32,539 nucleotides of DNA from Bacteroides pyogenes DSM 20611 = JCM 6294 (GCF_000428105.1 NZ_ATZH01000042.1:1-32539), one strand, 5' to 3'; positions 1 through 8,123 are shown, counted from the first letter of the stretch. The notes: a model not told the origin generated them from the sequence alone. Program-made: numbers and translations.

Positions 1-345
1 AACCAAAATGTTACGGAAACGGCATACAGTTGTACTATCTGGAGCGCAGTCATCCAATCCTAAACCAACAAAGCGACTGAAGGACAGACGGTCATTTACC
101 TGCTCTTCGACCTCGCCGTCACTCAAGCCATACCATGTACGAAGAAGTTCGGTCTTGAACAACACAAGGCTGTCATAGCTTGGACGACCGGTGGGACGCT
201 TGCCTTTGGTGTAAGCAATTTCAATAAGTCCACGAATGGGATTCCAGTCGATTATCTGATCGATTTGAAAGAAAAAGGTCTGTTTAACCTTACGATGACC
301 AACTATTAGGTCAGCAAAACTCGGAGAAGAGGGACGTTGTTTCAT
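1..345 (-). CDS. IS5-family transposase, N-terminal 115 residues (cut by window edge)
   Basis: The minus strand is open from the ATG at 345 to the window edge without a stop. The translation begins MKQRPSSPSFADLIVG and contains the N-terminal region typical of IS5/DUF772 transposases, with DWNPIRGLI, a conserved GRPSYDSLVLFK stretch, LLRTWYGLSD and the FSRFVGL...PDSTTVCRFR block just before the catalytic domain. The DDE catalytic core would lie to the left of the window. The protein would bind the element's ends and catalyse transposition. No frameshift is seen in the visible part, so the copy could be intact. The family call is from recognised motifs; the exact named IS is not determined. 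Confidence 0.8.
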   Translation of the reverse strand, partial: MKQRPSSPSFADLIVGHRKVKQTFFFQIDQIIDWNPIRGLIEIAYTKGKRPTGRPSYDSLVLFKTELLRTWYGLSDGEVEEQVNDRLSFSRFVGLGLDDCAPDSTTVCRFRNILV

Positions 346-410
346 ACTATAAAGCTACAAAAATATGATGAAATGAGCAAATCTTGAACAATGAGTTTTG
401 CAGAGGTCTC
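1..410 (-). mobile_element. IS5-family insertion sequence, right part only
   Basis: The element runs off the left edge. Its transposase start codon is at 343-345, and the non-coding end extends to about 403-410, where the minus strand begins GAGACCTCTGCAAAAC, a plausible terminal inverted repeat. Directly after it, the plus strand continues in an AraC-type reading frame (Ile-Glu-Ala-Lys-Arg-Met), so the element seems to sit inside that gene. The other end and any target duplication lie outside the window, so the exact boundary is inferred. Confidence 0.6.
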
Positions 411-535
411 ATTGAGGCAAAGCGTATGATTTACGGACGAACGGACATGCGAATCAAGGAGATCGCTATCACCTCGGATTTGAGGACAACTCTAACTTCG
501 TGAAGTTCTTCAAGCACTATATCGAAATGTCGCCG
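411..535 (+). pseudogene. AraC-type DNA-binding domain fragment, frameshifted
   Basis: The plus strand reads IEAKRMIYGRTDMRIKEIA. After a one-base loss near 464-468 it continues in another frame as YHLGFEDNSNFVKFFKHYIEMSP. Joined, this is the second helix-turn-helix of an AraC-family regulator, with the usual LGF-D-S-FVKFFK signature. It is cut on the left by the IS5 end and on the right by an IS256-type fragment at about 541. It cannot encode a functional protein. It shows that this edge was once a regulatory gene and has received at least two insertions or rearrangements. Confidence 0.7.
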
Positions 536-540
536 ATTTG

Positions 541-716
541 CATCCTTGTGACTCTGCGGAAGTCCTTCTGAAGCCGCTCTATCCGGTTTGTGGTGTATAT
601 CACGGACCGGATACGGCGATCGTAGTTCAGATAAGTGAAATACGCCTTGTAAGAGGAATCCTCTGCGCGTTTGCTGATGCTTCTGTAGTACCGGGCCATT
701 TGAAACAAAACTGTTG
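541..716 (-). pseudogene. IS256-family (mutator-type) transposase, C-terminal fragment
   Basis: The minus strand encodes RYYRSISKRAEDSSYKAYF, then TYLNYDRRIRSVIYTTNRIE and RLQKDFRRVTRM. The stretch IYTTNxIERLxKDFRRxTRM is the conserved C-terminal block of IS256/mutator transposases. The homology stops at about 541, where AraC sequence begins, so the extreme C-terminus and the element end are missing. A second fragment of the same type lies at 10975-11119 and shares 67 bp with this one. A short open frame with a start codon exists here (517-708), but it is only a relic. Confidence 0.75.
650..716. repeat. 67-bp direct repeat, left copy (flanks the peptide island)
   Basis: This stretch, beginning taagaggaatcctctgcgcg, recurs in the same orientation at 10975-11041 with three mismatches by eye (64 of 67 identical). 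It encodes RYYRSISKRAEDSSY of an IS256-type transposase on the minus strand. Similarity stops abruptly on both sides. The left copy continues into the transposase C-terminal part, the right copy into the preceding part. Confidence 0.85.
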
Positions 717-756
717 ATTTACAATCATGTTTATCCGCAGAATAGCTACATTGAAG

Positions 757-1449
757 TTATGGAATTGTTAACTTATATCCTATTCCTCTAATATTTAATA
801 TTTTTATTCTTTTATCATCAGACAATCTTTTACGTAATTTGTATATAAAAACATGCAAGCTATTCCTATTATAATAACTGTCGTCGTTCCACAAATCATT
901 TAGTATGTCTCTTATCTCTACTACTTTATTTTGATTGACACACAAACGCTTTAAGATTTCATTTTCTAAATACGAAAGTTCTTGTTTCTTTTCACCTTGC
1001 ATTAATATTTGTGCAGATGCATTTAATTGGTATTCTCCGATGTCATAAACTTCATCTATATCTTTCATAGGAGCAAATCTTCTGGTAAGAGCCTTTATTC
1101 TCATAACCAATTCTAACATTTTAAATGGTTTCTTCAAATAATCGTTTCCGCCAAGATTAAACCCATTTACCAGATCATCCAAAGTAGAGCGTGCCGTCAG
1201 AAACAGTATGGGGGTTGTCACATCTGATTTCCTGATTTTCTTCACCATTTCAAAGCCGTCCATTTCAGGCATCATTACATCTGCAATGACAACATCAGGA
1301 GTGTTGGAAATAAATAATTTAAGTCCTTCTGCTCCATTGGGAGCATATATGATTTCAAATCCTTCATCTTCCAACGTGTCTTTTATAATCATTGAAAGAG
1401 TTGTTTCATCCTCTACCAAAAGCACTTTGGGCTTATATTGTTTGTTCAT
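757..1449 (-). CDS. OmpR/PhoB-family response regulator
   Basis: This 230-residue protein has an N-terminal receiver domain (about 8-122) and a C-terminal winged-helix DNA-binding domain (about 135-229). The acidic pair E13/D14, phospho-acceptor D57 in DVMMPEMDG, T85 and K107 in LKKPF are all present. The output domain ends in the usual RGIGYKL. It should be phosphorylated by the kinase encoded just upstream: the kinase stop and this ATG overlap as ATGA, so the two are translationally coupled. The likely targets are the divergent promoters at 2865-3006 and hence the receptor gene and possibly the peptide operon; that is inference from position. Overall it resembles RprY-like regulators of Bacteroides, but no specific orthology is claimed. 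Confidence 0.92.
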   Translation of the reverse strand: MNKQYKPKVLLVEDETTLSMIIKDTLEDEGFEIIYAPNGAEGLKLFISNTPDVVIADVMMPEMDGFEMVKKIRKSDVTTPILFLTARSTLDDLVNGFNLGGNDYLKKPFKMLELVMRIKALTRRFAPMKDIDEVYDIGEYQLNASAQILMQGEKKQELSYLENEILKRLCVNQNKVVEIRDILNDLWNDDSYYNRNSLHVFIYKLRKRLSDDKRIKILNIRGIGYKLTIP

Positions 1450-2864
1450 TTCACAGGTATTTTTATTGTAAATATTGATCCTTTGTTGGAAATGCTTTTA
1501 ACATTGATGTTACCGCCATGCCTCTCTATTATCTGTTTGACATAAAAAAGCCCTAAACCATACCCCTTTACATTGTGCAAGTTCCCCTTAGGAACTCTAT
1601 AGAATTTTTTGAAGATATGCTCAATGCTACTAGCTGATATGCCTATTCCGTTATCTTTTATGCTGATGACACTGTATTCTCCTTCTTGCCTTGCAAGTAT
1701 CTCTATGTCAGGATTACCCTTGGAATATTTAATTGCGTTGTCCAGCAGATTGCTAATAACATTATTTAGGTGTACGTTATCTGCGTATACTGTTAAATCG
1801 TCTGGCTCAATATTTAATTGAAACTTGACATCCTTAGTTGATTTTAGCTTATGTAATTCTATTTGTTGGTTAAGCATTGAATTTAACTCTAAGTATTCCT
1901 TATTCATAGTCAGCGATTTACGTCTTTCCATGCTCATTGATAATATTTGTTCAACCAGACCGCTTAGGTGTGTGAGTTGTTCTATGCATACTTGAAGATA
2001 CTTTTGCCTTTTTTCTCGAATCTCTCCTTGCCGGAAATTCAGCAAAGTATCCGCAGCAGAATATGCCACGGCTATAGGTGTCTTCAATTCGTGAGTCATG
2101 TTGTTGGTAAAATCATCTTTCATTTCTTCCAAAGTTTTCTGTTGCATCACAGTATGTATAAAGTACCAAAAAATTCCTCCCAATAAAAGTATGATTAGGA
2201 AAGTCGATATCAACACACCCGCCATTTGTTGAAAAACTGTTCCGGTTAGGGATGCCATATAAATCTGATATGCATATCTGTTTTCCTGGTCGAATACATA
2301 TACAAAAGAATTGTCTGATTTTATACTATTCCTGAAAGAACTATCAATAATATCTCCTGTTTTCTGATTTACGATTTCGATATAGTAAATGTTTGTGGAG
2401 ATGCCTTTCTCATTCAATTCTATGCTTAACAGACTATCCAAACGATGTAAATTAACAGGCAATAGATTGTCTATGTTTTGGTGTATGGTAGTTCGGATCT
2501 CTTTCAAAAGTTGTCCAAATGTTGCCATATCCAGTTCCGATGTTTCCGAATATGTTCTTGTTGCGGTATCCTTGTCATTTGTCATAGCGCGCGTAGTGGT
2601 TTGAACTACACTTTTCTCAGAAATTGAATCGCTTTTAAAAGCCTTGTCTATAACAATGGAACGGTTACCATCTGAATGCCGGGAGATAACATCTAAACGG
2701 GCTTGCATTTCTTTGCTGTCAGCCTCTTCTATGCAAGAAGAAATAACCCGCCGAGTATCCTCTTCAATACATTCAAATAGTCCATGAAGATAGATTATAT
2801 TGAATATGAATAGAGCAGAAATAGAGGTAATTATCACTATGACTATATTTCTAAACTTGCGCAT
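1446..2864 (-). CDS. Membrane sensor histidine kinase
   Basis: The 472-residue protein has an N-terminal membrane segment (about residues 6-26), a periplasmic sensor region of about 190 residues without a recognisable named domain, a second membrane segment (about 217-238), a HisKA domain and a HATPase domain. The phospho-acceptor histidine is in MTHELKTPI (about H258). The N box (NNVISNLLDNAIKYS), G1 (DNGIGI) and G2 (GYGLGLFYVK) are all intact. An upstream TTG at 2900 would extend the protein by 12 residues, but it overlaps a good -7 promoter box (2890-2897), so the ATG at 2864 is preferred. It overlaps the regulator gene by four bases. The signal is unknown; its position facing an outer-membrane receptor and a peptide operon suggests it senses envelope state or a peptide. 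Confidence 0.9.
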   Translation of the reverse strand: MRKFRNIVIVIITSISALFIFNIIYLHGLFECIEEDTRRVISSCIEEADSKEMQARLDVISRHSDGNRSIVIDKAFKSDSISEKSVVQTTTRAMTNDKDTATRTYSETSELDMATFGQLLKEIRTTIHQNIDNLLPVNLHRLDSLLSIELNEKGISTNIYYIEIVNQKTGDIIDSSFRNSIKSDNSFVYVFDQENRYAYQIYMASLTGTVFQQMAGVLISTFLIILLLGGIFWYFIHTVMQQKTLEEMKDDFTNNMTHELKTPIAVAYSAADTLLNFRQGEIREKRQKYLQVCIEQLTHLSGLVEQILSMSMERRKSLTMNKEYLELNSMLNQQIELHKLKSTKDVKFQLNIEPDDLTVYADNVHLNNVISNLLDNAIKYSKGNPDIEILARQEGEYSVISIKDNGIGISASSIEHIFKKFYRVPKGNLHNVKGYGLGLFYVKQIIERHGGNINVKSISNKGSIFTIKIPVK

Positions 2865-2889
2865 ATTAATAAAGTTATTTTTCTGTTTG

Positions 2890-2897
2890 CAAAGATA
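2890..2897 (-). promoter_or_regulatory. Probable -7 promoter box for the two-component operon
   Basis: The minus strand reads TATCTTTG, matching the Bacteroidota -7 consensus TAnnTTTG. It lies about 25 bases upstream of the kinase ATG at 2864. No clear TTTG is seen 19-21 bases further upstream. Its position rules against the longer TTG start of the kinase. Confidence 0.5.
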
Positions 2898-2983
2898 CAA
2901 TTAAATAGTGGATAAAATTCTTCCGATAAGACTAAATAAGACTATATAAGTATCAGATAATGAATGATTATGCCTGTTCTAAC

Positions 2984-2991
2984 TAACTTTG
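2984..2991 (+). promoter_or_regulatory. Probable -7 promoter box for the divergent outer-membrane receptor
   Basis: The plus strand reads TAACTTTG, a full match to TAnnTTTG, 15 bases before the ATG at 3007. No good -33 TTTG is visible, which would fit an activator-dependent promoter. It lies in the 142-bp gap (2865-3006) shared with the two-component operon, so the regulator could act on both sides. Confidence 0.5.
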
Positions 2992-3006
2992 CACAAAAAA
3001 TAAAAA

Positions 3007-5295
3007 ATGGAAAGAATTATATTACTTGTAACATTTGTTTTTGCTTTATGCAAGGTTGAAGCACAAACTATAAATGGGAAAATTGTCAATGGGAAGGGTT
3101 CTCCGATTGAAAATGCAACAGTCGTGATGCAATCAGTCGATTCATTATATATTAATTCTGCTTGCAGTGATTCATTGGGGCAATTTTCTATTTTATCATC
3201 CAACTTGGATTCTTATAGATTGATTGTGCAACATTTGTTATATGAAACTTATGAAAAACAATATGCCAACCAAAGAGATATAATTATTCAGTTGAACGAG
3301 AAAGAAAACTCATTAGAAGAAGTCGTGATAAAGGGTGAACGTCCAATAGTAAAACTTGTAGAAGGACGCATCACCTATGATATGCCTCTTTTGCTACAAG
3401 GGAAGATTGTCAGCAATACGTATGAATCATTGCTTCAATTACCTGGCGTCAGAGAACAGGAGGGAAACTTGATTTTAGCCGGTGCGACGAGAGTAACAAT
3501 ACTCATAAATGGCCAGATGACTTCCATGCCACAGGCAAACCTCATAGCTGCGTTGAAGATGATGCCTTATGACCAGGTGCAATCGGCAGAGATAATGTAC
3601 AGCACACCACCTCAATATCACATCCGTGGAGCCGCCATTAATATAATACTGAAAGGAGGAGACTCTGCCTCCGAAGGGTTGCAAGGACAATTTAACACAT
3701 CATATACTCAAAAACACTATTCAAATTATGATGCAGGAACATCTTTATTGCTTTCAAAATCAAAGCTGACATTAGATTTGAATTACTCCTACAATTTGAA
3801 CCACACAAAAAATGGTGTGGATATATATTCAAACCATCTTTATGATGGCATAGTGCACCAAATTGAACAATTCAACAGAGGAAATAGAAAAGAAAATGAA
3901 CATGATATACGTGTTGGGATGAATTATAAACTGACTTCAAAAGATAACATCAACATCATTTACACGTCTCAAATCAGACATGGATTGGACAATAATGAGT
4001 TCTCTACCGGAACTTTCTCCCAATCTAACACCCACAAAGGTGAAGATAGCCCTATACAGATGCATAATTTGCTATTGAATTACGCTTCTGGTTCCGGGTT
4101 AAAAACAGGTCTTGAATATACTTACTATAAAGATCGTACATCCCAACATTTCATTGAGAGCATTGAATCAAAGGAAAGCGATTTTGTGGCCAATTCCCTG
4201 CAAAAGATAAACAAGTATAGGGTATTTGTAGACCAAAGCCATTCTATCGGTACCTGGACTTTAAATTATGGAGCGCAATATATCTATGCCGAGGACCATA
4301 GTTCACAGCAATATCATTCACTAATGGGGACAGACATGTCATCGTCCAATATGGATAGCAAATTAAAAGAATACACAGGGAATGCTTATGTTGGATTTGA
4401 AAAGACTTTTGGAGACAAGCTTTCTTTATCAGCATCCATAATGGGCGAATACTACAAATTTGCAGGCTTTGATGAGTGGACGGTTTTTCCTGCCATAGAA
4501 GGCACATATTCCATTTCTCCATCGCACATGATGCAATTCTCGCTTTCGTCTGATAAAGTATATCCAGGATATTGGGAATTGCATGGAGGAACGAGTTACT
4601 TGAACGGGTACGCAGAATTGCAAGGTAATCCCAATCTTAAGCCATATAGGGTGTATTCAGGACAATTGAGTTACATATTAAAGAGTAAATATATATTGAC
4701 TGCTTTCTACAATTATATGGATGATTATTCTGACCAGTTGCCCTATCAATCCTCTGAGCGACTCAGCTTGATTTATCAATCGCTTAATTTTGATTACAGG
4801 CAAGTGGTTGGGTTAAACTTAATGGTTCCGTTTAATATCGGCCGTGTTTTAAATTCAAGATTAACATTGAATGGATTTTATGATAAAATAAAAAGTTCAA
4901 GGTTTCATGACGTTTCTTTCAATAAAGACAATTTCGTTTTTTATTCGCGGCTGAATAACACATTCAACATTTCTTCTAAACCTAATATAAAAATGGAAAT
5001 AGCCGGTTCGTATATAACCAAGAATATCCAGGGACCTGCCGAACTTTCCAAACTTTGGAATGTGGAGGCCGGAGTTAAATGGTCGTTCTGGAATGACATG
5101 GGAGAACTCAGATTAAAAGGTACAGATTTATTTAACAAATGGACTCCGGATATGACGATGAAGTATAGTACCCAGAATCTTAAAATGAATATAATTCCAG
5201 ATTCTCGTGCGGTCAGTCTGTCATTGACCCTTCGCTTGGGTGACTATAAAATGCACGACAAGAATGTCGATACGTCAAGATTTGGAACAAAATAG
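3007..5295 (+). CDS. Outer-membrane beta-barrel receptor (TonB-receptor-like, OMP_b-brl family)
   Basis: The 762-residue protein begins with a signal peptide (cleavage near VEA-Q, residues 19-20). A carboxypeptidase-regulatory-like Ig domain follows (INGKIVNGKGSPIENATVV, about 22-100), then a plug-like domain (about 110-215, with LLQLPGVREQEGNLILAG and VTILINGQM), and a long barrel to the C-terminus. NPNLKPYRVYSGQLSY is typical of the family known as outer membrane protein beta-barrel (OMP_b-brl_3). It is shorter than SusC proteins and has no SusD partner. It would take up or bind a ligand at the outer membrane, or relay a signal. It lies divergent from the two-component genes and 45 bases ahead of the RiPP precursor. 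It could be the sensing or import arm, a self-protection protein, or a secretion partner; none of these is shown by sequence. Confidence 0.85.
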   Translation: MERIILLVTFVFALCKVEAQTINGKIVNGKGSPIENATVVMQSVDSLYINSACSDSLGQFSILSSNLDSYRLIVQHLLYETYEKQYANQRDIIIQLNEKENSLEEVVIKGERPIVKLVEGRITYDMPLLLQGKIVSNTYESLLQLPGVREQEGNLILAGATRVTILINGQMTSMPQANLIAALKMMPYDQVQSAEIMYSTPPQYHIRGAAINIILKGGDSASEGLQGQFNTSYTQKHYSNYDAGTSLLLSKSKLTLDLNYSYNLNHTKNGVDIYSNHLYDGIVHQIEQFNRGNRKENEHDIRVGMNYKLTSKDNINIIYTSQIRHGLDNNEFSTGTFSQSNTHKGEDSPIQMHNLLLNYASGSGLKTGLEYTYYKDRTSQHFIESIESKESDFVANSLQKINKYRVFVDQSHSIGTWTLNYGAQYIYAEDHSSQQYHSLMGTDMSSSNMDSKLKEYTGNAYVGFEKTFGDKLSLSASIMGEYYKFAGFDEWTVFPAIEGTYSISPSHMMQFSLSSDKVYPGYWELHGGTSYLNGYAELQGNPNLKPYRVYSGQLSYILKSKYILTAFYNYMDDYSDQLPYQSSERLSLIYQSLNFDYRQVVGLNLMVPFNIGRVLNSRLTLNGFYDKIKSSRFHDVSFNKDNFVFYSRLNNTFNISSKPNIKMEIAGSYITKNIQGPAELSKLWNVEAGVKWSFWNDMGELRLKGTDLFNKWTPDMTMKYSTQNLKMNIIPDSRAVSLSLTLRLGDYKMHDKNVDTSRFGTK

Positions 5296-5340
5296 TAAAG
5301 CGATAAGCATCTCATATTAACTTTTTAAATTAAAACCATT

Positions 5341-5484
5341 ATGAAGAAAAAAATCGTAAACAAAGAAGCAATGAAAGAGACTCTGAAGACACTATCTCCG
5401 CAAGAAGCAAAAAATGTAAGAGGAGGTACAGCCAGTGCCAAAGACGCTGGTAGTATTAACATTGGTATTAGAATCACATTCTAA
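5341..5484 (+). CDS. RiPP precursor peptide with double-glycine leader (47 aa)
   Basis: The ORF begins MKKKIVNKEAMKETL and has a leader rich in Lys and Glu ending LSPQEAKNVRGG (residues 18-29). The predicted core is TASAKDAGSINIGIRITF (18 residues). The leader has the layout of Bacteroidales GG-type natural-product precursors: an amphipathic helix, then xRGG cut by a C39 peptidase. The next operon genes supply a radical SAM maturase and a C39 exporter, which strongly supports the call. The core has no Cys, Trp or Tyr, so lanthionine, sactipeptide or Trp-crosslink chemistry is unlikely. The Ile/Gly/Ser/Thr-rich tail and terminal Phe would suit C-methylation, epimerisation or C-C bond formation. 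It is too short for usual ORF cut-offs. Start chosen as the only ATG that gives the leader. Confidence 0.85.
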   Translation: MKKKIVNKEAMKETLKTLSPQEAKNVRGGTASAKDAGSINIGIRITF

Positions 5485-5502
5485 TTCCTGTATTAACCGT
5501 GA

Positions 5503-5531
5503 GGGGTAAAGCCTATTAGGGGCTTTATCCC
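5503..5531 (+). terminator. Hairpin between precursor and maturase (attenuator-like)
   Basis: GGGGTAAAGCC (5503-5513) pairs with GGCTTTATCCC (5521-5531) around a 7-base loop: 11 pairs, one of them G-U. It is followed by a pyrimidine- and AT-rich run (ttcttcaatatttta). It lies 18 bases after the precursor stop and 17 bases before the maturase ATG. A partial terminator here would give far more precursor than enzyme transcript, a common arrangement in peptide operons. It could also protect the 3' end of the short message. Confidence 0.7.
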
Positions 5532-5548
5532 TTCTTCAATATTTTATT

Positions 5549-7420
5549 ATGGACATATTATTAAATTGGTTTCCGCCGGCTTTTGTGAAAATTCCCTCAC
5601 CTGCGATGTCTGTACTGAAAGGCTATCTTAATCAATTCGGATATCATGCAGATGTGTGTTATTGGAATTTGATTTTGCGTGATATGATACATTCTTTAGC
5701 GGAACAGGGAAAGGATTTAGAAATCAATGAGTTTGAATCATTGATGCCTTTTCTTGCAATATTATTGAATGCATCAGAGGACAAAGAAAAGCTAAAGAGA
5801 TTATATGCTTACTATCAGGCATTACATCCTCAATATTTTAGTATTGATAAACAGAAGTATTATGAAGAATCGTTAAACGAATATGCAGAGCAAATACTTT
5901 TATCTTTCAACGAGAAATTGATAGATATGTATTCCAGAAAAAACTATACATTAATCGGTGTATGCACAAAGTTGTTACAGTTGGTTCCAGCTAATATTTT
6001 TGCTAAGATATCAAAAACTATCGCACCCAATAGACCAATTGTCGCAGGAGGTATATCCAATAAAATAGAAGCCGTTGCAATGTTGCATAATTTTAAAGAA
6101 TATGATTATGCAATATGGGGAGAAGGTGAGATTCCTTTACATCAGCTTTGTCGTTTTTTGAATAATGAAATTTCTATAGAAGAGATTCCAAATGTGGCAT
6201 ATCGAAATGATGACGGTGAAATTCTTATATCCAAATGCAATAATCGGCTCTTTTCCAATCTTAATAACACAAAACCAGATTTTTCTGATTACTTTAATTG
6301 CTGCAAAAGATATAATATTCATGACATAAAAACGATGGTTCCATTGGAAAGTAGCCGTGGATGCCATTGGAATAAATGCAAATTCTGTTTTTTAACGGAA
6401 GGATATAGAAATCGTGCCAAAGAAAATCAATCTATTATTGCAGAAATATTGGACACAATAGAGAAATATGGTATATATGAATTTGTTTTCCTTGACAACG
6501 ATGTGATATTTAATGATTTTGATAAATTTGAAGACTTGTTAGACAGACTCATTCAAATCAAAGATAAATATGAGGACTTCGGCATCTGGAATGGAGAAGT
6601 CGTTACTAAAGGCTTAAATGCTGATATTATAAAGAGGATGACCCTTGCTGGATTTAAGAGTATTCAAATTGGATATGAGGCCGTTTCGGATAGTTTGTTA
6701 AGGAAAATTTGTAAAAAGAACACATTCTCAAGTAATCTGATGTTCGTGAAATGGGCAAAAGAATATGATCTTAATTTACAAGGACTTAATGTTATAACAG
6801 GATTAATAGGAGAAGAAGATTCAGATATAATATCTTCTACAAGAAATCTTCACTATTTACGTTTTTTCCTTAAAAAGGAGATTACAAAACATGATATCAT
6901 TCCTTTACAAATAATGAAGTCTTCAAGATATTTTAAAGTTTTGAAAGAAAGAGGAGATTTGAATTTATGGAATGATAATCTGTTATACGACCTATTCCCT
7001 CAAAATTACATACATGATGACAACAAATATGAATTAATGTTTTTCTCATCTATGATTTCTAATCCTTTATGGGATAATTTTAGGAGGGTAAATGATTATT
7101 ATGAAACTACCAATTTCAACTATAAGCTATATTATGGGGGCAAAGAAACTATTCTATATGTTGAATTAATTGATAAAAAGATTGTGTCAAAGTTGGAATT
7201 TGATATTAAGAATGAGTTCCATTGGAAAATCTTGAAATTCTGCAATAAGAGGGTTCGTTCTTTGGATGAGATTATTCAATTTCTGAACATCTCAGGCAAC
7301 AAGGAAAAACAAGTACTGGCGACAAATGCACTGGCAGATTTGAACGCAGAATATATTTTGTATTCTAATGCAGAATACACCGAGAACATTGCAATCATTA
7401 ATACTGATTTTATATATTAA
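5549..7420 (+). CDS. Radical SAM enzyme, RiPP-maturation (B12-type) family
   Basis: This 623-residue protein has an N-terminal Rossmann-like part (about 1-235) with PSPAMSVLKGYLNQFGYHAD, a YWNL motif, and IVAGG leading to WGEGEIPLHQL. That layout is typical of cobalamin-binding radical SAM proteins and of the peptide-maturation group (rSAM_ocin-like). No DxHxxG cobalamin motif is visible, as in other members that bind B12 base-off without histidine. The SAM domain begins at SSRGCHWNKCKFCF, where C272, C277 and C280 give CX4CX2C rather than the usual CX3CX2C. A C-terminal region (about 490-623) may bind the leader. The likely reaction is C-methylation or another radical modification of the peptide at 5341-5484; the exact chemistry cannot be read. 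It is followed after 19 bases by the next operon gene. Confidence 0.8.
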   Translation: MDILLNWFPPAFVKIPSPAMSVLKGYLNQFGYHADVCYWNLILRDMIHSLAEQGKDLEINEFESLMPFLAILLNASEDKEKLKRLYAYYQALHPQYFSIDKQKYYEESLNEYAEQILLSFNEKLIDMYSRKNYTLIGVCTKLLQLVPANIFAKISKTIAPNRPIVAGGISNKIEAVAMLHNFKEYDYAIWGEGEIPLHQLCRFLNNEISIEEIPNVAYRNDDGEILISKCNNRLFSNLNNTKPDFSDYFNCCKRYNIHDIKTMVPLESSRGCHWNKCKFCFLTEGYRNRAKENQSIIAEILDTIEKYGIYEFVFLDNDVIFNDFDKFEDLLDRLIQIKDKYEDFGIWNGEVVTKGLNADIIKRMTLAGFKSIQIGYEAVSDSLLRKICKKNTFSSNLMFVKWAKEYDLNLQGLNVITGLIGEEDSDIISSTRNLHYLRFFLKKEITKHDIIPLQIMKSSRYFKVLKERGDLNLWNDNLLYDLFPQNYIHDDNKYELMFFSSMISNPLWDNFRRVNDYYETTNFNYKLYYGGKETILYVELIDKKIVSKLEFDIKNEFHWKILKFCNKRVRSLDEIIQFLNISGNKEKQVLATNALADLNAEYILYSNAEYTENIAIINTDFIY

Positions 7421-7439
7421 TTTATTGACAATTGTGCAC

Positions 7440-8114
7440 ATGAACTGTTTTCTTAAAATCTATTATATGGTCATAGCACTTGCAATACCATCACTAATAT
7501 TTGCACAAAGTACAGAAATTAGCGATAGCATAGTTGTGAAAAGTCCTATTATTACTGATATACAGCCAATAGAGAATTACAATATTCGATTAGAAAGTAA
7601 TATCCAGCCAGAATACATATATCATGAAAACTCTTCGGTTGCTTTGCCATTAAAGCAACCGGACATTTATGATTTTAGTATTTTGCATAGGAACGATTTG
7701 GCCTTTCCTTTCAGCCTATATAATGTTTCTGTCCAGAATCCAGCCGAAGGATATACAATTCAAGGAGCATATAATAGATTTGACATAGGAAATGTAATGT
7801 CTTTGGACATAAATATTTTTGCATCAAGATACTATAATGTTTTTTTCTACCCGAATCAATATATTAATGGTTCTACTAAATTAGGGATTACATTAAAATT
7901 GCATGAACGCGTACAATTGTTTGGGATGGGACAAATTTCATTGAGAGAAGGTATAAACCCCAAAGTACCATCTTCGTTTGGTACCGCTAATTATTACGGA
8001 GCGGGAATTCAATTCAAGGTTACGAATAAGATAGGTTTTGGCATTGGGGTAACTAATAGTTTCTATAAAGGAGAATGGACAAAACAAACATTTTTTACGC
8101 CTGTATCGTACTGA
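7440..8114 (+). CDS. Secreted small beta-barrel-like protein of the peptide operon
   Basis: An earlier ATG at 7368 lies inside the maturase gene; the ATG at 7440 is preferred because it starts a clean signal peptide (MNCFLKIYYMVIALAIPSLI, then FAQ). That leaves 224 residues. The C-terminal half alternates hydrophobic and polar residues with many aromatic and Gly residues (for example FGIGVTNSFYKGEWTKQ), suggesting beta strands of a small outer-membrane barrel or periplasmic beta protein. I do not recognise a named domain. The spacing (19 bases after the maturase, 9 before the exporter) places it in the operon. It could be an outer-membrane exit partner for the exporter or an immunity factor. 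Both are guesses. Confidence 0.6.
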   Translation: MNCFLKIYYMVIALAIPSLIFAQSTEISDSIVVKSPIITDIQPIENYNIRLESNIQPEYIYHENSSVALPLKQPDIYDFSILHRNDLAFPFSLYNVSVQNPAEGYTIQGAYNRFDIGNVMSLDINIFASRYYNVFFYPNQYINGSTKLGITLKLHERVQLFGMGQISLREGINPKVPSSFGTANYYGAGIQFKVTNKIGFGIGVTNSFYKGEWTKQTFFTPVSY

Positions 8115-8123
8115 TTTATTTTT

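Noticed and set aside
1208..2604. Short plus-strand frames opposite the two-component genes
   Set aside because: Shadows of well-supported regulator and kinase genes; no promoter or motif supports them.
2865..2900. N-terminal extension of the histidine kinase from a TTG at 2900
   Set aside because: The TTG lies in the TATCTTTG promoter box, so it would be at or upstream of the transcript start. The ATG at 2864 begins a normal membrane anchor.
7368..7439. Start of the small barrel protein at 7368, overlapping the maturase gene
   Set aside because: The added 24 residues hide the signal peptide; the ATG at 7440 gives a clean one and normal operon spacing.
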